From assembly GCF_018294505.1 (NCBI RefSeq), contig NC_057803.1, positions 685,966,010 to 686,030,009 of the forward strand: a stretch of 64,000 nucleotides of DNA, given 5' to 3'. The stretch comes from Triticum aestivum (taxonomy: Eukaryota; Streptophyta; Magnoliopsida; Poales; Poaceae). This document shows positions 32,121-44,066 of the stretch, one piece after another. Within the stretch, counting starts at the first letter, position 1. Each line of letters begins with the position of its first letter. Under the pieces are notes generated by a model, which made no database searches, was not told the DNA's origin, and saw nothing but the letters and a program-made list of their open reading frames with translations. The translations under genes were made by a program, and so were the position numbers.

Positions 32121-35100
32121 ATGGCCAACGCTCATGTCAACCTCAACTTCAACGCGTTCCTAGAGAAAACCAAGCTGAAAGATGATGGCAGCAACTATAC
32201 GGACTGGGTCCGGAACCTGAGGATCATCCTCATAGCTGCCAAGAAAGCATATGTCCTAGAAGCACCACTAGGTGAAGCACCCATCCCAGAGAACCAAGAC
32301 ATTATGAACGCTTGGCAGTCGCGTGCTGATGATTACTCCCTCGTTCAGTGCGGCATGATTTACAGCTTAGAACCGGGGCTCCAATAGCGTTTTGAGCAAC
32401 ACGGAGCATATGAGATGTTCGAAGAGTTGAAAATGGTTTTCCAAGCTCATGCCCGGGTCGAGAGATATAAAGTCTCCGACAAGTTCTACAGTTGTAAGAT
32501 GGAGGAAAATAGTTCTGTCAGTGAGCACATACTCAAAATGTCTGGGTTGCACAACCGCTTGTCCCAGCTGGACATTAACCTCCGGGATGAGGCGGTCATT
32601 GACAGAATCCTTCAGTCGCTCCCACCTAGCTACAAGAGCTTTGTGATGAACTACAATATGCAGGGGATGGTGAAAACTATTCCTGAAGTATTTTCAATGC
32701 TGAAATCAGCGGAGGTGGAAATCAAAAAGGAACATCAAGTGTTGATGGTCAATAAAACCACTAGTTTCAAGAAAGGCAAGGGTAAGAAGAATTTCAAGAA
32801 GGACGGCAAGGGAGTTGCCGCGGCCGGTAAATCAGTTGCCGGGAAGAAGCCAAAGAATGGACCCAAACCTGAGACTGAGTGCTTTTATTGCAAGGGAAAG
32901 AGACACTGGAAGCGGAACTGCCCCAAATACTTAGCGGACAAGAAGGCCAGCAACACTAAAGGTATATGTGATATACATGTAATTGATGTGTACCTTACCA
33001 GTACTCGTAGTAGCTCCTGGGTATTTGATACCGGTGCGGTTGCTCATATTTGTAACTCAAAACAGGAGCTGCGGAATAAGCGGAGACTGGCAAAGGACGA
33101 GGTGACGATGCGCGTCAGAAATGGTTCCAAGGTCGATGTGATCACCGTCGGCACGCTACCTCTACATTTACCTACGGGATTAGTTTTAAATCTCAATAAT
33201 TGTTATTTAGTGCCAGGTTTGAGCATGGATATTGTATCTGGATCTCGTTTAATACAAGATGGCTACTCATTTAAATCCGAGAATAATGGTTGTTCTATTT
33301 ATATGAGAGATATGTTTTATGGTCATGCCCCGCTGGTCAATGGTTTATTCTTAATGAATCTCGAACGTGATGTTACACATATTCATAGTGTGAATACCAA
33401 ACGATGTAAGATTGATAATGATAGTCCCACATATCTGTGGCACTGCCGCCTTGGTCACATCGGTGTCAAACGCATGAAGAAGCTCCATACAGATGGACTT
33501 TTGGAGTCTCTTGATTTCGAATCATTTGACACGTGCGAACCATGCCTCATGGGTAAAATGACCAAGACTCCGTTCTCTGGAACAATGGAGCGAGCAACCA
33601 ACTTATTAGAAATTATACATACTGATGTGTGCAGTCCAATGAGCGTTGAGGCTCGCGGTGGCTATCGTTATGTTCTCACTCTCACTGATGACTTAAGTAG
33701 ATATGGGTATGTCTATTTGATGAAACACAAGTCTGAGACCTTTGAAAAGTTCAAGGAATTTCAGAATGAGGTAGAGAATCAACGTGACCGAAAGATAAAA
33801 TTCTTACGATCAGATCGTGGGGGAGAATATTTAAGTCACGAATTTGGTACGCACTTAAGGAAATGTGGAATCGTTTCACAACTCACGCCGCCAGGAACAC
33901 CTCAGCGTAACGGTGTGTCCGAACGTCGTAATCGCACTCTATTGGATATGATGCGATCTATGATGTCACTCACTGATTTACCGCTATCATTTTGGGGATA
34001 CTCTCTAGAGATAGCTACATTCACTTTAAATAGGGCACCATCTAAATCCGTTGAGACGACACCGTATGAATTATGGTTTGGGAAGAAACCTAAGCTGCGT
34101 TTCTAAAAGTTTGGGGATGCGATGCTTATGTCAAGAAACTTCAACCTGAAAAGCTCGAACCCAAGTCGGAAAAATGCGTCTTCATAGGATACCCTAAGGA
34201 AACCATTGGGTATACCTTTTACCTCAGATCCGAAGGCAAGATCTTTGTTGCCAAGAACAGGTCCTTTCTGGAGAAAGAGTTTCTCTCGAGAGAAGTAAGT
34301 GGGAGGAAAGTAGAACTCGATGAAGTACTGCCTCTTGAACCGGAAAGTAGTGCAGCTCAGGAAGATGTTCCTGTGGTGCCTGCACCGACTAGAGAGGAAG
34401 TTAATGATAATGATCAAGGTACTTCGGATCAAGTTGCTACTGAACTTCGAAGGTTCACAAGGACACGTTCCACACCAGAAAGGTATGGCAACCCTGTCCT
34501 GGAAATCATGTTGTTAGACAACGGTGAACCTTCGAACTATGAAGAAGCAATGGCGGGCCCAGATTCCAACAAATGGCTTGAAGCCATGCAATCCGAGATA
34601 GGATCCATGTATGAAAACAAAGTATGGACTTTGACAGACTTGCCCGATGATCGGCGGACGATAGAGAATAAATGGATCTTTAAGAAGAAGACGGACGCGG
34701 ATGGTAATGTTACCATCTATAAGGCTTGACTTGTCGCTAAGGGTTATCAACAAGTTCAAGGGGTTGACTACGATGAGACCTTCTCATCCGTAGCGAAGCC
34801 GAAGTCCGTCTGAATCATGTTAGCAATTGCCGCATACTATGATTATGAGATATGGCAAATGGACGTCAAAACAGCATTCCTTAACGGCTTTCTTAAGGAA
34901 GAATTGTATATGATGCAGCCGGAAGGTTTTGTCGATCCTAAGAATGCTAACAAGGTATGCAAGCTCCAGCGCTCCATCTATGGGCTGGTGCAAGCATCTC
35001 GGAGTTGGAACATTCGCTTTAATGAAATGATCAAAGCGTTTGGGTTTATGCAGACTTATGGAGAAGCCTGCGTTTACAAGAAAGTGAGTGGGAGCTCTGT

Positions 35101-36046
35101 AGCATTTCTCATATTATGTGTGGATGACATACTTTTTATGGGAAATGATATAGAACTTTTGGACAGTATTAAGGCCTACTCGAATAAGTGTTTTTCAATG
35201 AAGGACCTTGAAGAAGCTGCTTACATATTAGGCATCAAGATCTATAGAGATAGATCGAGACGCCTCATAGGTCTTTCACAAAGCACATACCTTCATAAGA
35301 TATTGAAGAAGTTCAATATGGATCAGTCCAAGAAGGGGTTCTTGCCTGAGTTGCAAGGTGTGAAATTGAGCTCAGCTCAATGTCCGACCACAGCAGAAGA
35401 TAGAGAAAAGATGAGTGTCGTCCCCTATGCCTCAGCCATAGGGTCTATCATGTATGCCATGCTATGTACCAGACCTGATGTAAACCTTGCCGTAAGTTTG
35501 GTAGGAAGGTACCAAAGTAATCCCGGCATGGAACACTGGACAGCGGTGAAGAACATCCTGAAGTACCTGAAAAGGACTAAGGATATGTTTCTCGTATATG
35601 GAGGTGACGAGGAGCTCGTCGTAAAGGGTTACGTCGACGCTAGCTTCGACACAGATCTGGATGACTCTAAGTCACAAACCGGGTACGTGTACATTTTAAA
35701 TGGTGGGGCAGTAAGCTGGTGCAGTTGCAAGCAAAGCGTCGTGGCGGGATCTACATGTGAAGCGGAGTACATGGCAGCCTCGGAGGCAGCGCATGAAGCA
35801 ATCTGGATGAAGGAGTTCATCACCGACCTAGGAGTCATACCCAATGCGTCGGGGCCGATCACTCTCTTCTCTGACAACACTGGAACTATTGCCCTTGCCA
35901 AGGAGCCCAGGTTTCACAAGAAGACCAGGCACATCAAGCGTCGCTTCAACTCCATTCGTGAAAATGTTCAAGATGGAGACATAGATATTTGCAAAGTACA
36001 TACGGATCTGAATGTCACAGATCCGTTGACTAAACCTCCTCCATGA
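32121..36046 (+). pseudogene. gag-pol polyprotein of Angela (Copia), disrupted
   Basis: It starts MANAHVNLNFNAFLEKTKL. Gag has the NYTDWVRNLR block, and a CCHC zinc knuckle CFYCKGKRHWKRNC at about 32880. Protease: WVFDTGAVAHICNS (Asp-Thr-Gly intact, about 33018). Integrase: LWHCRLGH, HTDVCSPM, a catalytic-core Asp in TLTDDLSRY and the Glu region GTPQRNGVSERRN. Reverse transcriptase: KWIFKKK, WQMDVKTAFLNG, LCVDDILF (the YVDD-type active site as CVDD) and TRPDV. RNase H: KSQTGYVYILNGG and AEYMAASEAAHE, ending at TGA 36044-36046. Breaks: TAG 32385-32387 in gag, a 1-base deletion at about 34103 ending the frame at TAA 34104-34106 within the integrase end, TGA 34727-34729 and TGA 34811-34813 in reverse transcriptase. 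All later blocks share the post-deletion frame, so otherwise the polyprotein is complete. Confidence 0.95.
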
Positions 36047-36121
36047 GCAAAACATGATCAACACCAGGACTTTATGGGTGTTCGATTCATCACAATGTAA
36101 CTAGATTATTGACTCTAGTGC

Positions 36122-36132
36122 AAGTGGGAGAC
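36122..36132 (+). promoter_or_regulatory. Polypurine tract of Angela
   Basis: The sequence aagtgggagac immediately precedes the TG of the 3' LTR. It would prime plus-strand DNA synthesis. Confidence 0.85.
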
Positions 36133-37811
36133 TGTTGGAAATATTCCCTAGAGGCAATAATAAAATGATTATTATTATTATATTTCCTTATTCATGATAA
36201 TTGTCTATTATTCATGATATAAATGTGTTATCCGAAAATCATAATACATGTGTGAATACATAGACCATAACATGTCCCTAGTGAGCCTCTAGTTAACTAG
36301 CTCGTTGATCAACAGATAGTCATGGTTTCCTGACTATGGACATTGGATCTCATTGATAACGGGATCACATCATTAGGAGAATGATGTGATGGATAAGACC
36401 CAATCCTAAGCATAGCACAAGATCGTGTAGTTCGTTTGCTAGAGCTTTTCCAATGTCAAGTATCATTTCCTTAGACCATGAGATCGTGTAACTCTCGGAT
36501 GCCGTAGGAGTGCTTTGGGTGTACCAAACGTCACAACGTAACTGGGTGACTATAAAGGTATACTACAGGTATCCCTAAAGTATCTGTTGGGTTGACACGG
36601 ATCGAGACTGGGATTTATCACTCCGTATGACGGAGAGGTATCTCTGGGCCCACTCGGTAATGCATCATCATAATGAGCTCAATGTGACCAAGTGTTTGGT
36701 CACGGGATCATGCATTACAGTACGAGTAAAGTGACTTGTCGGTAACGAGATTGAACGAGGTATTGGGATACCGACGATCAAATCTCGGGCAAGTAAGGTA
36801 CCGATTGACAAAGGGAATTGTATACGGGATTACTTGAATCCTCGACATCGTGGTTCATCCGATGAGATCATTGAGGAGCATGTGGGAGCCAACATGGGTA
36901 TCCAAATCCCGCTGTTGGTTATTGACCGGAGAGTCATCTCGGTCATGTATGCATGTCTCCCGAACCCGTAGGGTCTACACACTTAAGGTTCGGTGACGCT
37001 AGGGTTGTAGAGATATTAGTATGTGGTAACCCGAAAGTTGTTCGGAGTCCCAGATGAGATCCCGGAAGTCACAAGGAGTTTCGGAATGGTCCGGAGGTGA
37101 AGAATTTTATATAGGAAGTCCAGTTTCGGCCACCGGAAAACTTTTGGGGGTCACCGATATTATACCGGGACCACCGGAAGGGTCCCGGGCGTCCACCGGG
37201 TGGGGCCACCTATCCCGGAGGGCCCCATGGGCTGAAGTGGGAGGGGAACCAGCCCCTGGCGGGCTGGTGTGCCCCCCATGGGCCTCCCCCCGCGCCTAGG
37301 GTTGGAAACCCTAGGGGTGGGGGGCGCCCCACCTGACTTGGGGGGCAAGTTTCCCCTTGGCCGGCGCCCCCCTAGGGGCCCTATATATAGTGGAGGGGAG
37401 GGAGGGCATCCGCACCCAAGTCCCTGGCGCCTCCCTCTCCCCTCGTAACACCTCTCCCTCTCGTTGGAGCTTGGCGAAGCCCTACCGAGATCACCACTAC
37501 TTCCACCACCACGCCGTCGTGCTGCTGGATCTCCATCAACCTCTACTTCCCCTTGCTGGATCAAGAAGGAGGAGACGTCTTCCCCAACCGTACGTGTGTT
37601 GAACGCGGAGGTGCCGTCCGTTCGGCGCTCGGTCATCGGTGATTTGGATCATGACGAGTACGACTCCATCAACCCCATTCTCTAGAACGCTTCCGCTCGC
37701 GATCTATAAGGGTATGTAGATGCACTCCCCTCTCCATCGTTGCTAGATGACTCCATAGATTGATCTTGGTGATGCGTAGAAAATTTTAAGATTCTGCTAC
37801 GTTCCCCAACA
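36133..37811 (+). repeat. 3' LTR of Angela
   Basis: 1,679 bp from TGTTGGAAATATTCCC to CCCCAACA. It lacks the CACTA insertion present in the 5' LTR, so it shows the empty site. Confidence 0.96.
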
Positions 37812-39400
37812 GTTCAATGGAGGGTATTCGGGTTGGCCAGAAGCTCTGTCTGAGAGCACATTGTTTCTCGACATCCTTTGATGGCCCAAATTTATTTCCA
37901 TTATCTTCTATGACCAATTAAAGGCACCATTCCAAGTTGGTTGGGTTTTCGATAATTCTTGCATTTTCTGGAGTTTTCTCGGTGAAAACTGGGCCGTAAA
38001 TAACCGAACGTGACACAACTTGCATATTGTATCGGAATTCGTTCAAACCTCACATGAATGCCTACCATGTACATGCCCACCTACTAGAAAAAGTTGAGGG
38101 TCAGTTCATGCATGACCAAAAATAGACCGTGTTCAACAACGGAGGATGTTGGAGGGTCCTTTTGAGAGCACTTTTTTGGCATGCCTCAAATGACCCCAAA
38201 CTTTTTGCATGAGCTTATATGATCAATTAAGTGCATCATGCGAAGTTATTTTGGTTTTCGACAAATTTGATATTTTCTGCAGTTTTCTCGGTCAAAAAAG
38301 ACTGATAAATGGCCAGACATGTTGCAACTTGCATATGGTGTTGGAAATCGTTTAAACCTGGCATGGATGCCTAACATGGGCATTCAACCTGCTTGCAAAA
38401 GTTAGGGTCATTTTAAGAAAATCCAAAACTAGACCATATTCATCGTTGAGTGTGCGGATAGTCTAGAAGGCTCCGTCAGAGAGCACGTCGTTTCTCAACA
38501 TCCTTGAAATGACCCCAATTTTTTTCATGACCTTTTTGACCAATTCAAGGAACCAAGCCAAGTTGTTTTTTTGACAAATCCTGCATTTTCTAGAGTTTTC
38601 TCGATCAGAAAAGATTGATAAGTAGCCGGACGTGTCACAACTTGCATACATTATCGAAAATTATTCAAACCTGGCATGGATGCCTACCATGGGTATACCC
38701 AATAGCTTGAAAAACTTGGCGTCATTTCAAAAATTTCCAAAACTAGACCATATTCAACGGAGTGTCCTGGTAGGCCACAAGGCTTCGTCGAGAGCGCGTT
38801 GTTTTTCGACATCCTTAAAATGGGCCCAATTTTTCTTTCATGTCCTTGTATGACCAATTCAGGGCGCCATGTCAAGTTGTTTTGGTTTTCGATAAAATTT
38901 ACATTTTCTGGAGTTTTCTGAGTCAAAAAAGGAGATAAATGGCTGGATGTGTCATAACTTGACAGAGTGTCGGAAATCGTTTAAACTTGGCATGGATGCT
39001 TACCATGGGTATGCCTACTAGCTTGAAAAGGCGGGGGTCATTTCAAGAATGTACAAAACTAAATCATGTTCAATGGAGGGTGTTCAGATAGGATGGAAGG
39101 GGCCATTTGAAAGCAAGTTGTTTTTCGACATTCGTCAAGTGAACCCCAAAATTTTCCACCAACTTCTATGAGCAATTCAAGGCACTGTGCCATGTTATTT
39201 AAGTTTTTGATAATTTTGCATTTTCTAGAGTTTTCTCGGTGAAAAATGACTGATAAATGTTCAGGTGTGACACAACTTGCATATGGTGTCGGAATTCATT
39301 CAAACCAGGCATGAATACCTCATATGTCCTGGCCATACTACTGCAAGAAGTTGAGGGCATTTATCCATTGTCCAAAAAACACCAGTTCAAAGGCGTGCGC
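37812..39400. repeat. ~310-bp tandem repeat array, right part
   Basis: It resumes after the target duplication gttca with tcaatggagggtattcgggt, the same unit position where the left part broke off. The catggatgcctaccatg landmark occurs at about 38054, 38362, 38674, 38990 and 39311, with spacings of 308-321 bp. With the left part this makes roughly nine units. Short frames on both strands across units are repeat shadows, not genes. Confidence 0.85.
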
Positions 39401-40500
39401 TAGACTAGGCCAGACGGGTGCATCTATGAGCATGTAGGTTCTCCTAATTTCAATGCTTCTATTATTTGCAATTTTGGTCATTATCAATCAACATGAACAT
39501 TTTCTTATATCCTAACCATTTCTCAAAATTTGTCTACATTTTTATAATTTCAAATTGTGTATGAAAAATTGACAAACTTGAACACTTATCCCAAAGTTGT
39601 TAACAAATTCCCAATAATTAATGTTGAACACAAATTGCAAACCAAGTACTTTTTTAATAAAATTATCAACTTTTTGAAACACAGACATTTCTTAAAATTG
39701 TGAACAAAAAATTCAAACACGGCCATATTTTTTGAAATTCCAGAAAATATTTTAAAATTGTGAAAAATATTTGTAAACAAGAACAATTTTTTGCATTTCA
39801 ATTTTTTAACAGGTTTCAAAAAGAATAATAAAGTTCAATATGAGAAAAATGAATTGATGCAAAAATAAAGAAAAAATAGAAATGAAAAAAGGTTTAGGGC
39901 TTTGCCTAACTAGGCCACTGCATCGATCCCGTCGGGTTATTATTGGGCCGGCCCAGGCGTTCGTTGATTTGAAAAAAGTTCTACAATTTTAAAAACAAAT
40001 GTTCACAAAGTTTTTTAAAAAATGTGGGCTTTAAAGGAAGCTCGTAAAATTAGAAAAAAGTTCATGGATATAAAAAAAGTTCAGAGATTTAAAAATAATG
40101 TTCACAAATTTAAGAAAATGTTTACTAATTTGAAATTTTCACTGATTTAAGAAAAAAATAGTATTTTAAAATAGTTCACAGGTTTAAAAATGAAAATAAA
40201 AATAGAAAACAAAAGAAAAAGTGGACAAACAAAAACCAAAAGATGAAAAAAAAATCGACAAAGAAAAAACGAAGTTAACTAGACACAACAAGAAAGTGGT
40301 CTACTTGGTTTCTGAGCTTATACTAAGCGTACTTGTGTTGGGTCTGAATCTCCTCAACCACTCAATTTTTGAAGGTTCTAGAGAAGAGGAAAAAATGTGT
40401 AAAATGAGCCTGCCCGTGGCGGTACGTACACAGTACGCGTATAGCGCTCGGCATGGACGACATAGTTGACCATCCTACCTTTAGTATAAAGGGTATAGAA
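39401..40500. repeat. AT-rich degenerate repeat flanking the tandem array, right side
   Basis: A-rich and T-rich tracts with gttcacaaatttaagaaaa, gattttgaaaaaag-type words, and a phrase with ggccggcccaggcgttcgttg near 39950. They resemble 26278-26380 and the complement of 25650-25920. An ORF at 40221-40469 starts in Lys-rich low complexity and is not convincing. Confidence 0.45.
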
Positions 40501-41217
40501 AGATCTCCTCTGCTCATGTGTTTAGAGGGTGTATCAAAATATAAATGTTGTTAAATAATTAAACTCATTCATGCATTGGTTGGTAGGAATTTTGCATAGG
40601 TCTACATGCTTAACGTTGTTTCTTTCAGGGGTTACCATAATGCTCAATCCTCTTTAATTGCATTGCACCATCACTTTTTTACTTATGTGTCACTTTTAGC
40701 ACCCATACACCGTGGAGCATTAAGAAGGGTCTAACAAATTGGTGGATTGTGTGTGTGTGTGACCATTTATCAATAAATACCACACAGATTCATTTGTACT
40801 TTTGTCTCCAAACATGTTAGGGCAATTCCAATCGGCCGACCCATTTCATCCGGTTATGACCATTTGAGTCCGCGAAGGTAGAAACCACGGTCCAACACGC
40901 CGACACAAATTTTTAGCCTAAATTTATACGAGATAGACACGTTGCGTGTCTGCTCGTTGTCCGTGTCAGGCCCGCGTGTCAGCCACCCGACCACAACCCA
41001 CTCGTCCTATTTAAGTCCATGTGTGCCCAGGGGGTATGTCATTCATCCAATCTTCCCCCGCGTGTCCTTTTCAATGCCATGTGTGCAGAAGAGGAGGGAG
41101 CCAAGTCCACTGCGGTCGTCTTCTTCCCCTTCCACCCCAGTCGCCCGACACCCAAGCCTAGCCGCTACTACTCCTATAGGAGTCGCTGGATTCCCGGAAG
41201 AGGAAAGGTAATGTACG
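40501..41217. other. Unassigned intergenic stretch
   Basis: No recognised gene. 40815-41210 is GC-richer, with ORFs on the plus strand (40942-41211, 41019-41243) rich in Ser, Pro and Arg and without a domain. It resembles degenerate repeat sequence around gggcaattccaatcggccg. Confidence 0.3.
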
Positions 41218-42655
41218 ACAACAGCAGAAAATATTTTCCTTAATTAAGAACCAAGGTTTATCGAACGAGTAGGAGGCACCGCACTAACAACGTTAGCAGT
41301 GCCTGCGCACAAACAAATAAAATTGCTTACAACCGGGGTCGTTTAGGGCTTGCTAGTTACAATATTAAAAATAGATAGTAATATGCAAAGCGAAAAGAGT
41401 AAAAGAACAAATAAAGAGCAATTGTAGAAGCATGTAAATTAATGAAGAATGGACCCAGGGGCCATAGGTTCACTAGTGGCATCTCTCTCGAAAGCATAGC
41501 AATGGTGTGGTAGACAAAATTACTATTGGACAATTGATAGAATTGTGCATAGTTATAATTGTGTTCTTTCATGGCATAATCTCACATAGGCATTACATCT
41601 ATCATAAATAGACCGTTAATCCAAATGCATCTACTACTATTACTCCACCCTAAAATAGCTATCCAGCATGACTCAAAGTATTAATTTCATGATAAACAGA
41701 GTAACACAATAAGAAATATGACATAATGTAGACACAAAGAGATCAATCAATATGACCAAACCCCACCGTTTTGCTCTTAGTGGCAACAATACAATAGTAC
41801 CGTCGTCCCACCTGTCACAGGACAAGACCACCGCAAGATTGAACCGACTACTATGCACTACTCCCTCTAGAGACCTACTCATTTATTGGTTTGAAAAGAC
41901 TCATAGATCAGAAATCATACATAGCAATAAAATTATACAAGATAGAAACTTCAAGAGAGTCAACATAATTTCAATGAATAATATGATCATAAACCCACAA
42001 TTCATTGGATCCCAACAAACACACCGCAAAAGGTTACATCAGATTGATCTTAAAAAAGATCATTGTATTGAAGATTGAGAGAGAGAGAGAGGGAGGGAGG
42101 GAGAGAGACAGAGAGGGAGGGAGGGAGGGAGGGAGAGAGAGCCATCTAGCTACTACTATGGACCCGCAGGACCTGGTGGAACTACTCACACATCATCATG
42201 CATGGAGGCAGCAAGGTTGATGAAGATGGCCTCCCCAATGATTTCCCCCTCCGGTGGAGCATCAGAGAAGGATCCCAGATGGGATCTCTTTAGAACAGAG
42301 GCTTGCGACGGCAAGAAAATTCTTTCGGGTTCGCTTATGAGGGTTTTGGGAAATCACGGAATTTATAGACCAAGAATTACGGCAAATGGGTGCTCATGGG
42401 CCCCACAAGCCTGGCCGCCGCACCCTCTTGGGCCGCACCCCTAGGTTCGTGGGATCCTTGTGGGTCTTCTTGTTTCTCCCAGAAGTTTCTAGTGTTGCAT
42501 ATATTCCAGAAAAATTGATCATAAATTTTCATCGTGTTTGTACCTTCCTAGCTATGGATTTTCCATGGAACCAAAAACATGCACACAAAAAAAGAAATCG
42601 GCACTTAATTAATCGTTTAGTCTAGAAAAATAATATAACATAACACATAAAACAT
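41218..42655 (-). mobile_element. Diverged Athila (Sabrina/WHAM-related) LTR fragment
   Basis: The stretch aligns in the same order with the LTRs at 44067-45649 and 50911-52480. Shared landmarks are gagaaccaaggt, ccataggttcactagtggc, ctactactattactccac, cccacaattcattgg, aaacacaccgcaaaa, gccatctagctactac, tatggacccg and tccggtggagc. Both ends are missing (no tgctac start, no gacgtatca end) and no interior follows, so it is a truncated or solo-LTR remnant. The LTR reads TG...CA on the minus strand, hence the strand call. Confidence 0.75.
42077..42141. repeat. GA/GGGA microsatellite
   Basis: Uninterrupted purine tract of gagaga and gggaggga units inside the diverged LTR. The other LTRs have only a short agagagaaga at this position, so it expanded here. 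Confidence 0.85.
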
Positions 42656-42687
42656 ACAAAATGATTACTTATCAGCCGCCACCCACC

Positions 42688-43234
42688 ATGAGGTTCGGGA
42701 AGCGCGGCAAGCATGATCATGAGGACGGCTCCTCGTCAGAGCGTGTGGCCAACTTCATCATGGTGCCGCCAGGTGCTGAGTCGCGGCCACACTTTCACCT
42801 CTATGTGCCCATCCACTGCTACTAGTAGTTCCGGGAGTATGGCGTGCGATACCATGGCCCGATGTGAACCTATTGCACAGGTGGCATACCGACCCCGATA
42901 GGGTTCTGGTGTCGTCGGTGCCAGCCTCAGGCTGCACATGGTTGGCGGAGATCCATCGCCGCCATGCTCAACTCCCTGTCGACCTCCGTCGTCACCCAGA
43001 GTACATGGTGGATTCACCGAATTGGGACACCCGATTCATGGATGAGCATGACCGTCACCATTGGTCGTGCTTCGACGGTGCGCCCCATGCACCGTGCATG
43101 TTCGCCGCTCCACCACCACCAGTGGTGTAGGAGGAAGATCAGGAGGTTGACGAGGCCTACATTGCATCTGTCGAGGAGGTGACGAGGAGGGCCATCGAGG
43201 AGTCCGAGATCGAGGAGCTCGCCAGGTGGTCTAT
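42688..43234 (+). pseudogene. Unrecognised pseudogene (short grass repeat-family protein)
   Basis: A frame starting MRFGKRGKHDHEDGSSSERV runs on with FIMVPPGAESRPHFHLYVP, then meets TAG TAG and later TGA. Further on the same strand the sequence reads VDLRRHPEYMVDSPNWDTR and FMDEHDRHHWSCFDG, a stop, then EEDQEVDEAYIASVEEVTRR and EESEIEELARWS. Codon-like structure with regular acidic C-terminal repeats suggests a once-coding gene. It looks like one of the many transposon-associated hypothetical proteins of Triticeae, but I cannot name it. It abuts the SINE at 43235. Confidence 0.4.
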
Positions 43235-43412
43235 TGAAATTTATGAAGTCACCGTAGGCACCTTGTCATCGACAGGAACGTCTCCTCCCATTGAATGCGC
43301 ATCACCAGAAATCCTGAAATAAATCCAGGAATAAATGCGAGCACCAGAACTTGAACCTTGGTAGGCTGGGGATACCACAGTCCCTCTAACCATCCAACCA
43401 CAGGTTGGTTCT
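43235..43412 (-). mobile_element. Au-type SINE
   Basis: On the minus strand it carries an A-box-like ggttggatggttagagg near 43385-43402, a B-box GGTTCAAGTTC at 43347-43357, then tggtgctcgcatttattcct, ggatttatttcagg, gatgcgcattc, gggaggagacgttcctgtcg and aggtgcctacggtgacttc. That run of motifs is the Au SINE of wheat and Aegilops as I remember it. A tRNA-like Pol III promoter and ~180-bp length fit. The ends are approximate and target duplications were not resolved. Confidence 0.8.
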
Positions 43413-44066
43413 CTGTCCATCTCTGGCCCTCGTTTGCGTGTTTGGTAGTCAAGTGGAACCGGAACACACCCGTTCCCCGAAAGAATATACCCCCAATATC
43501 TGGAATTGAGTCATACCGCCAAACCAGTGGAATTAGATGGAACCGAGCCTCTGCCTCTTTCCTTCGCTGCTCCTCTTCTTCCATCCACGCTGCCGTCTGC
43601 TCCTCTCCCTCGTCTCCTCCTCAGTCAGCTACGGGGTGTCCAACTTGAAGTTGGGCTGGCAGCAGGGTAGCGGGTGTGCGGCCGATGGCTGGGAAGACAT
43701 GCAGCGTCCTCTAGTTCTCAGCCGGTAGCCGCAGAGGTGGGGGTGTCGGCGATGGCAACGGGGGCATGAGACTCACGGCCAGTAATATGGTCAGCGTTGG
43801 CCGGCTTAGGTCGCAGTGGCGGCAGAAGGTACGATTCCTAGCGGGGCAGCGGCGGCGGGCAGCAAAAAATAGGCATCCCCATCTCCGTCCATCTCTTGGG
43901 CTAGCAGGGGTGCAGCGAGAACGGGATAACAACAGCAGCAGAAGATCTCTTGACGCGACGTGAAGCAGATAACAACAACAACTTGCTTGATGGTAGATCT
44001 ATGTCCTCTTTATTCAGATTGGTGACAAATTTTGTTGTCTATTTTCAGAAAATTTGTTGTGACTAC
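43413..44066. other. Unassigned GC-rich stretch
   Basis: Short overlapping ORFs on both strands, Arg/Ser/Pro-rich and mutually inconsistent (for example 43537-43728 plus, 43711-43932 minus). No domain recognised and no confident gene. Confidence 0.3.

Larger units (their letters stand above)
27524..37811 (+). mobile_element. Angela/BARE-1/WIS-type Copia LTR retrotransposon
   Basis: Full-length element with perfect 5-bp target duplications gttca (27519-27523 and 37812-37816). The LTRs start TGTTGGAAATATGCCCT and end CCCCAACA. The primer-binding region is at 30854, the polypurine tract aagtgggagac at 36122-36132, and the interior has a single gag-pol frame in Copia order (gag, protease, integrase, reverse transcriptase, RNase H). 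It sits inside the ~310-bp tandem array. Its 5' LTR carries a later CACTA insertion. The coding frame has three stops and one frameshift, so this copy is not autonomous. Confidence 0.97.

Noticed and set aside
26505..39400. CRISPR-like or centromeric satellite interpretation of the ~310-bp array
   Set aside because: Units are ~310 bp, contiguous and diverged with no spacers; too few units for a centromeric satellite.
40221..40469. 82-codon ORF starting Met-Asp-Lys-Gln
   Set aside because: The start is in an A-rich Lys tract and the rest has no recognised feature.
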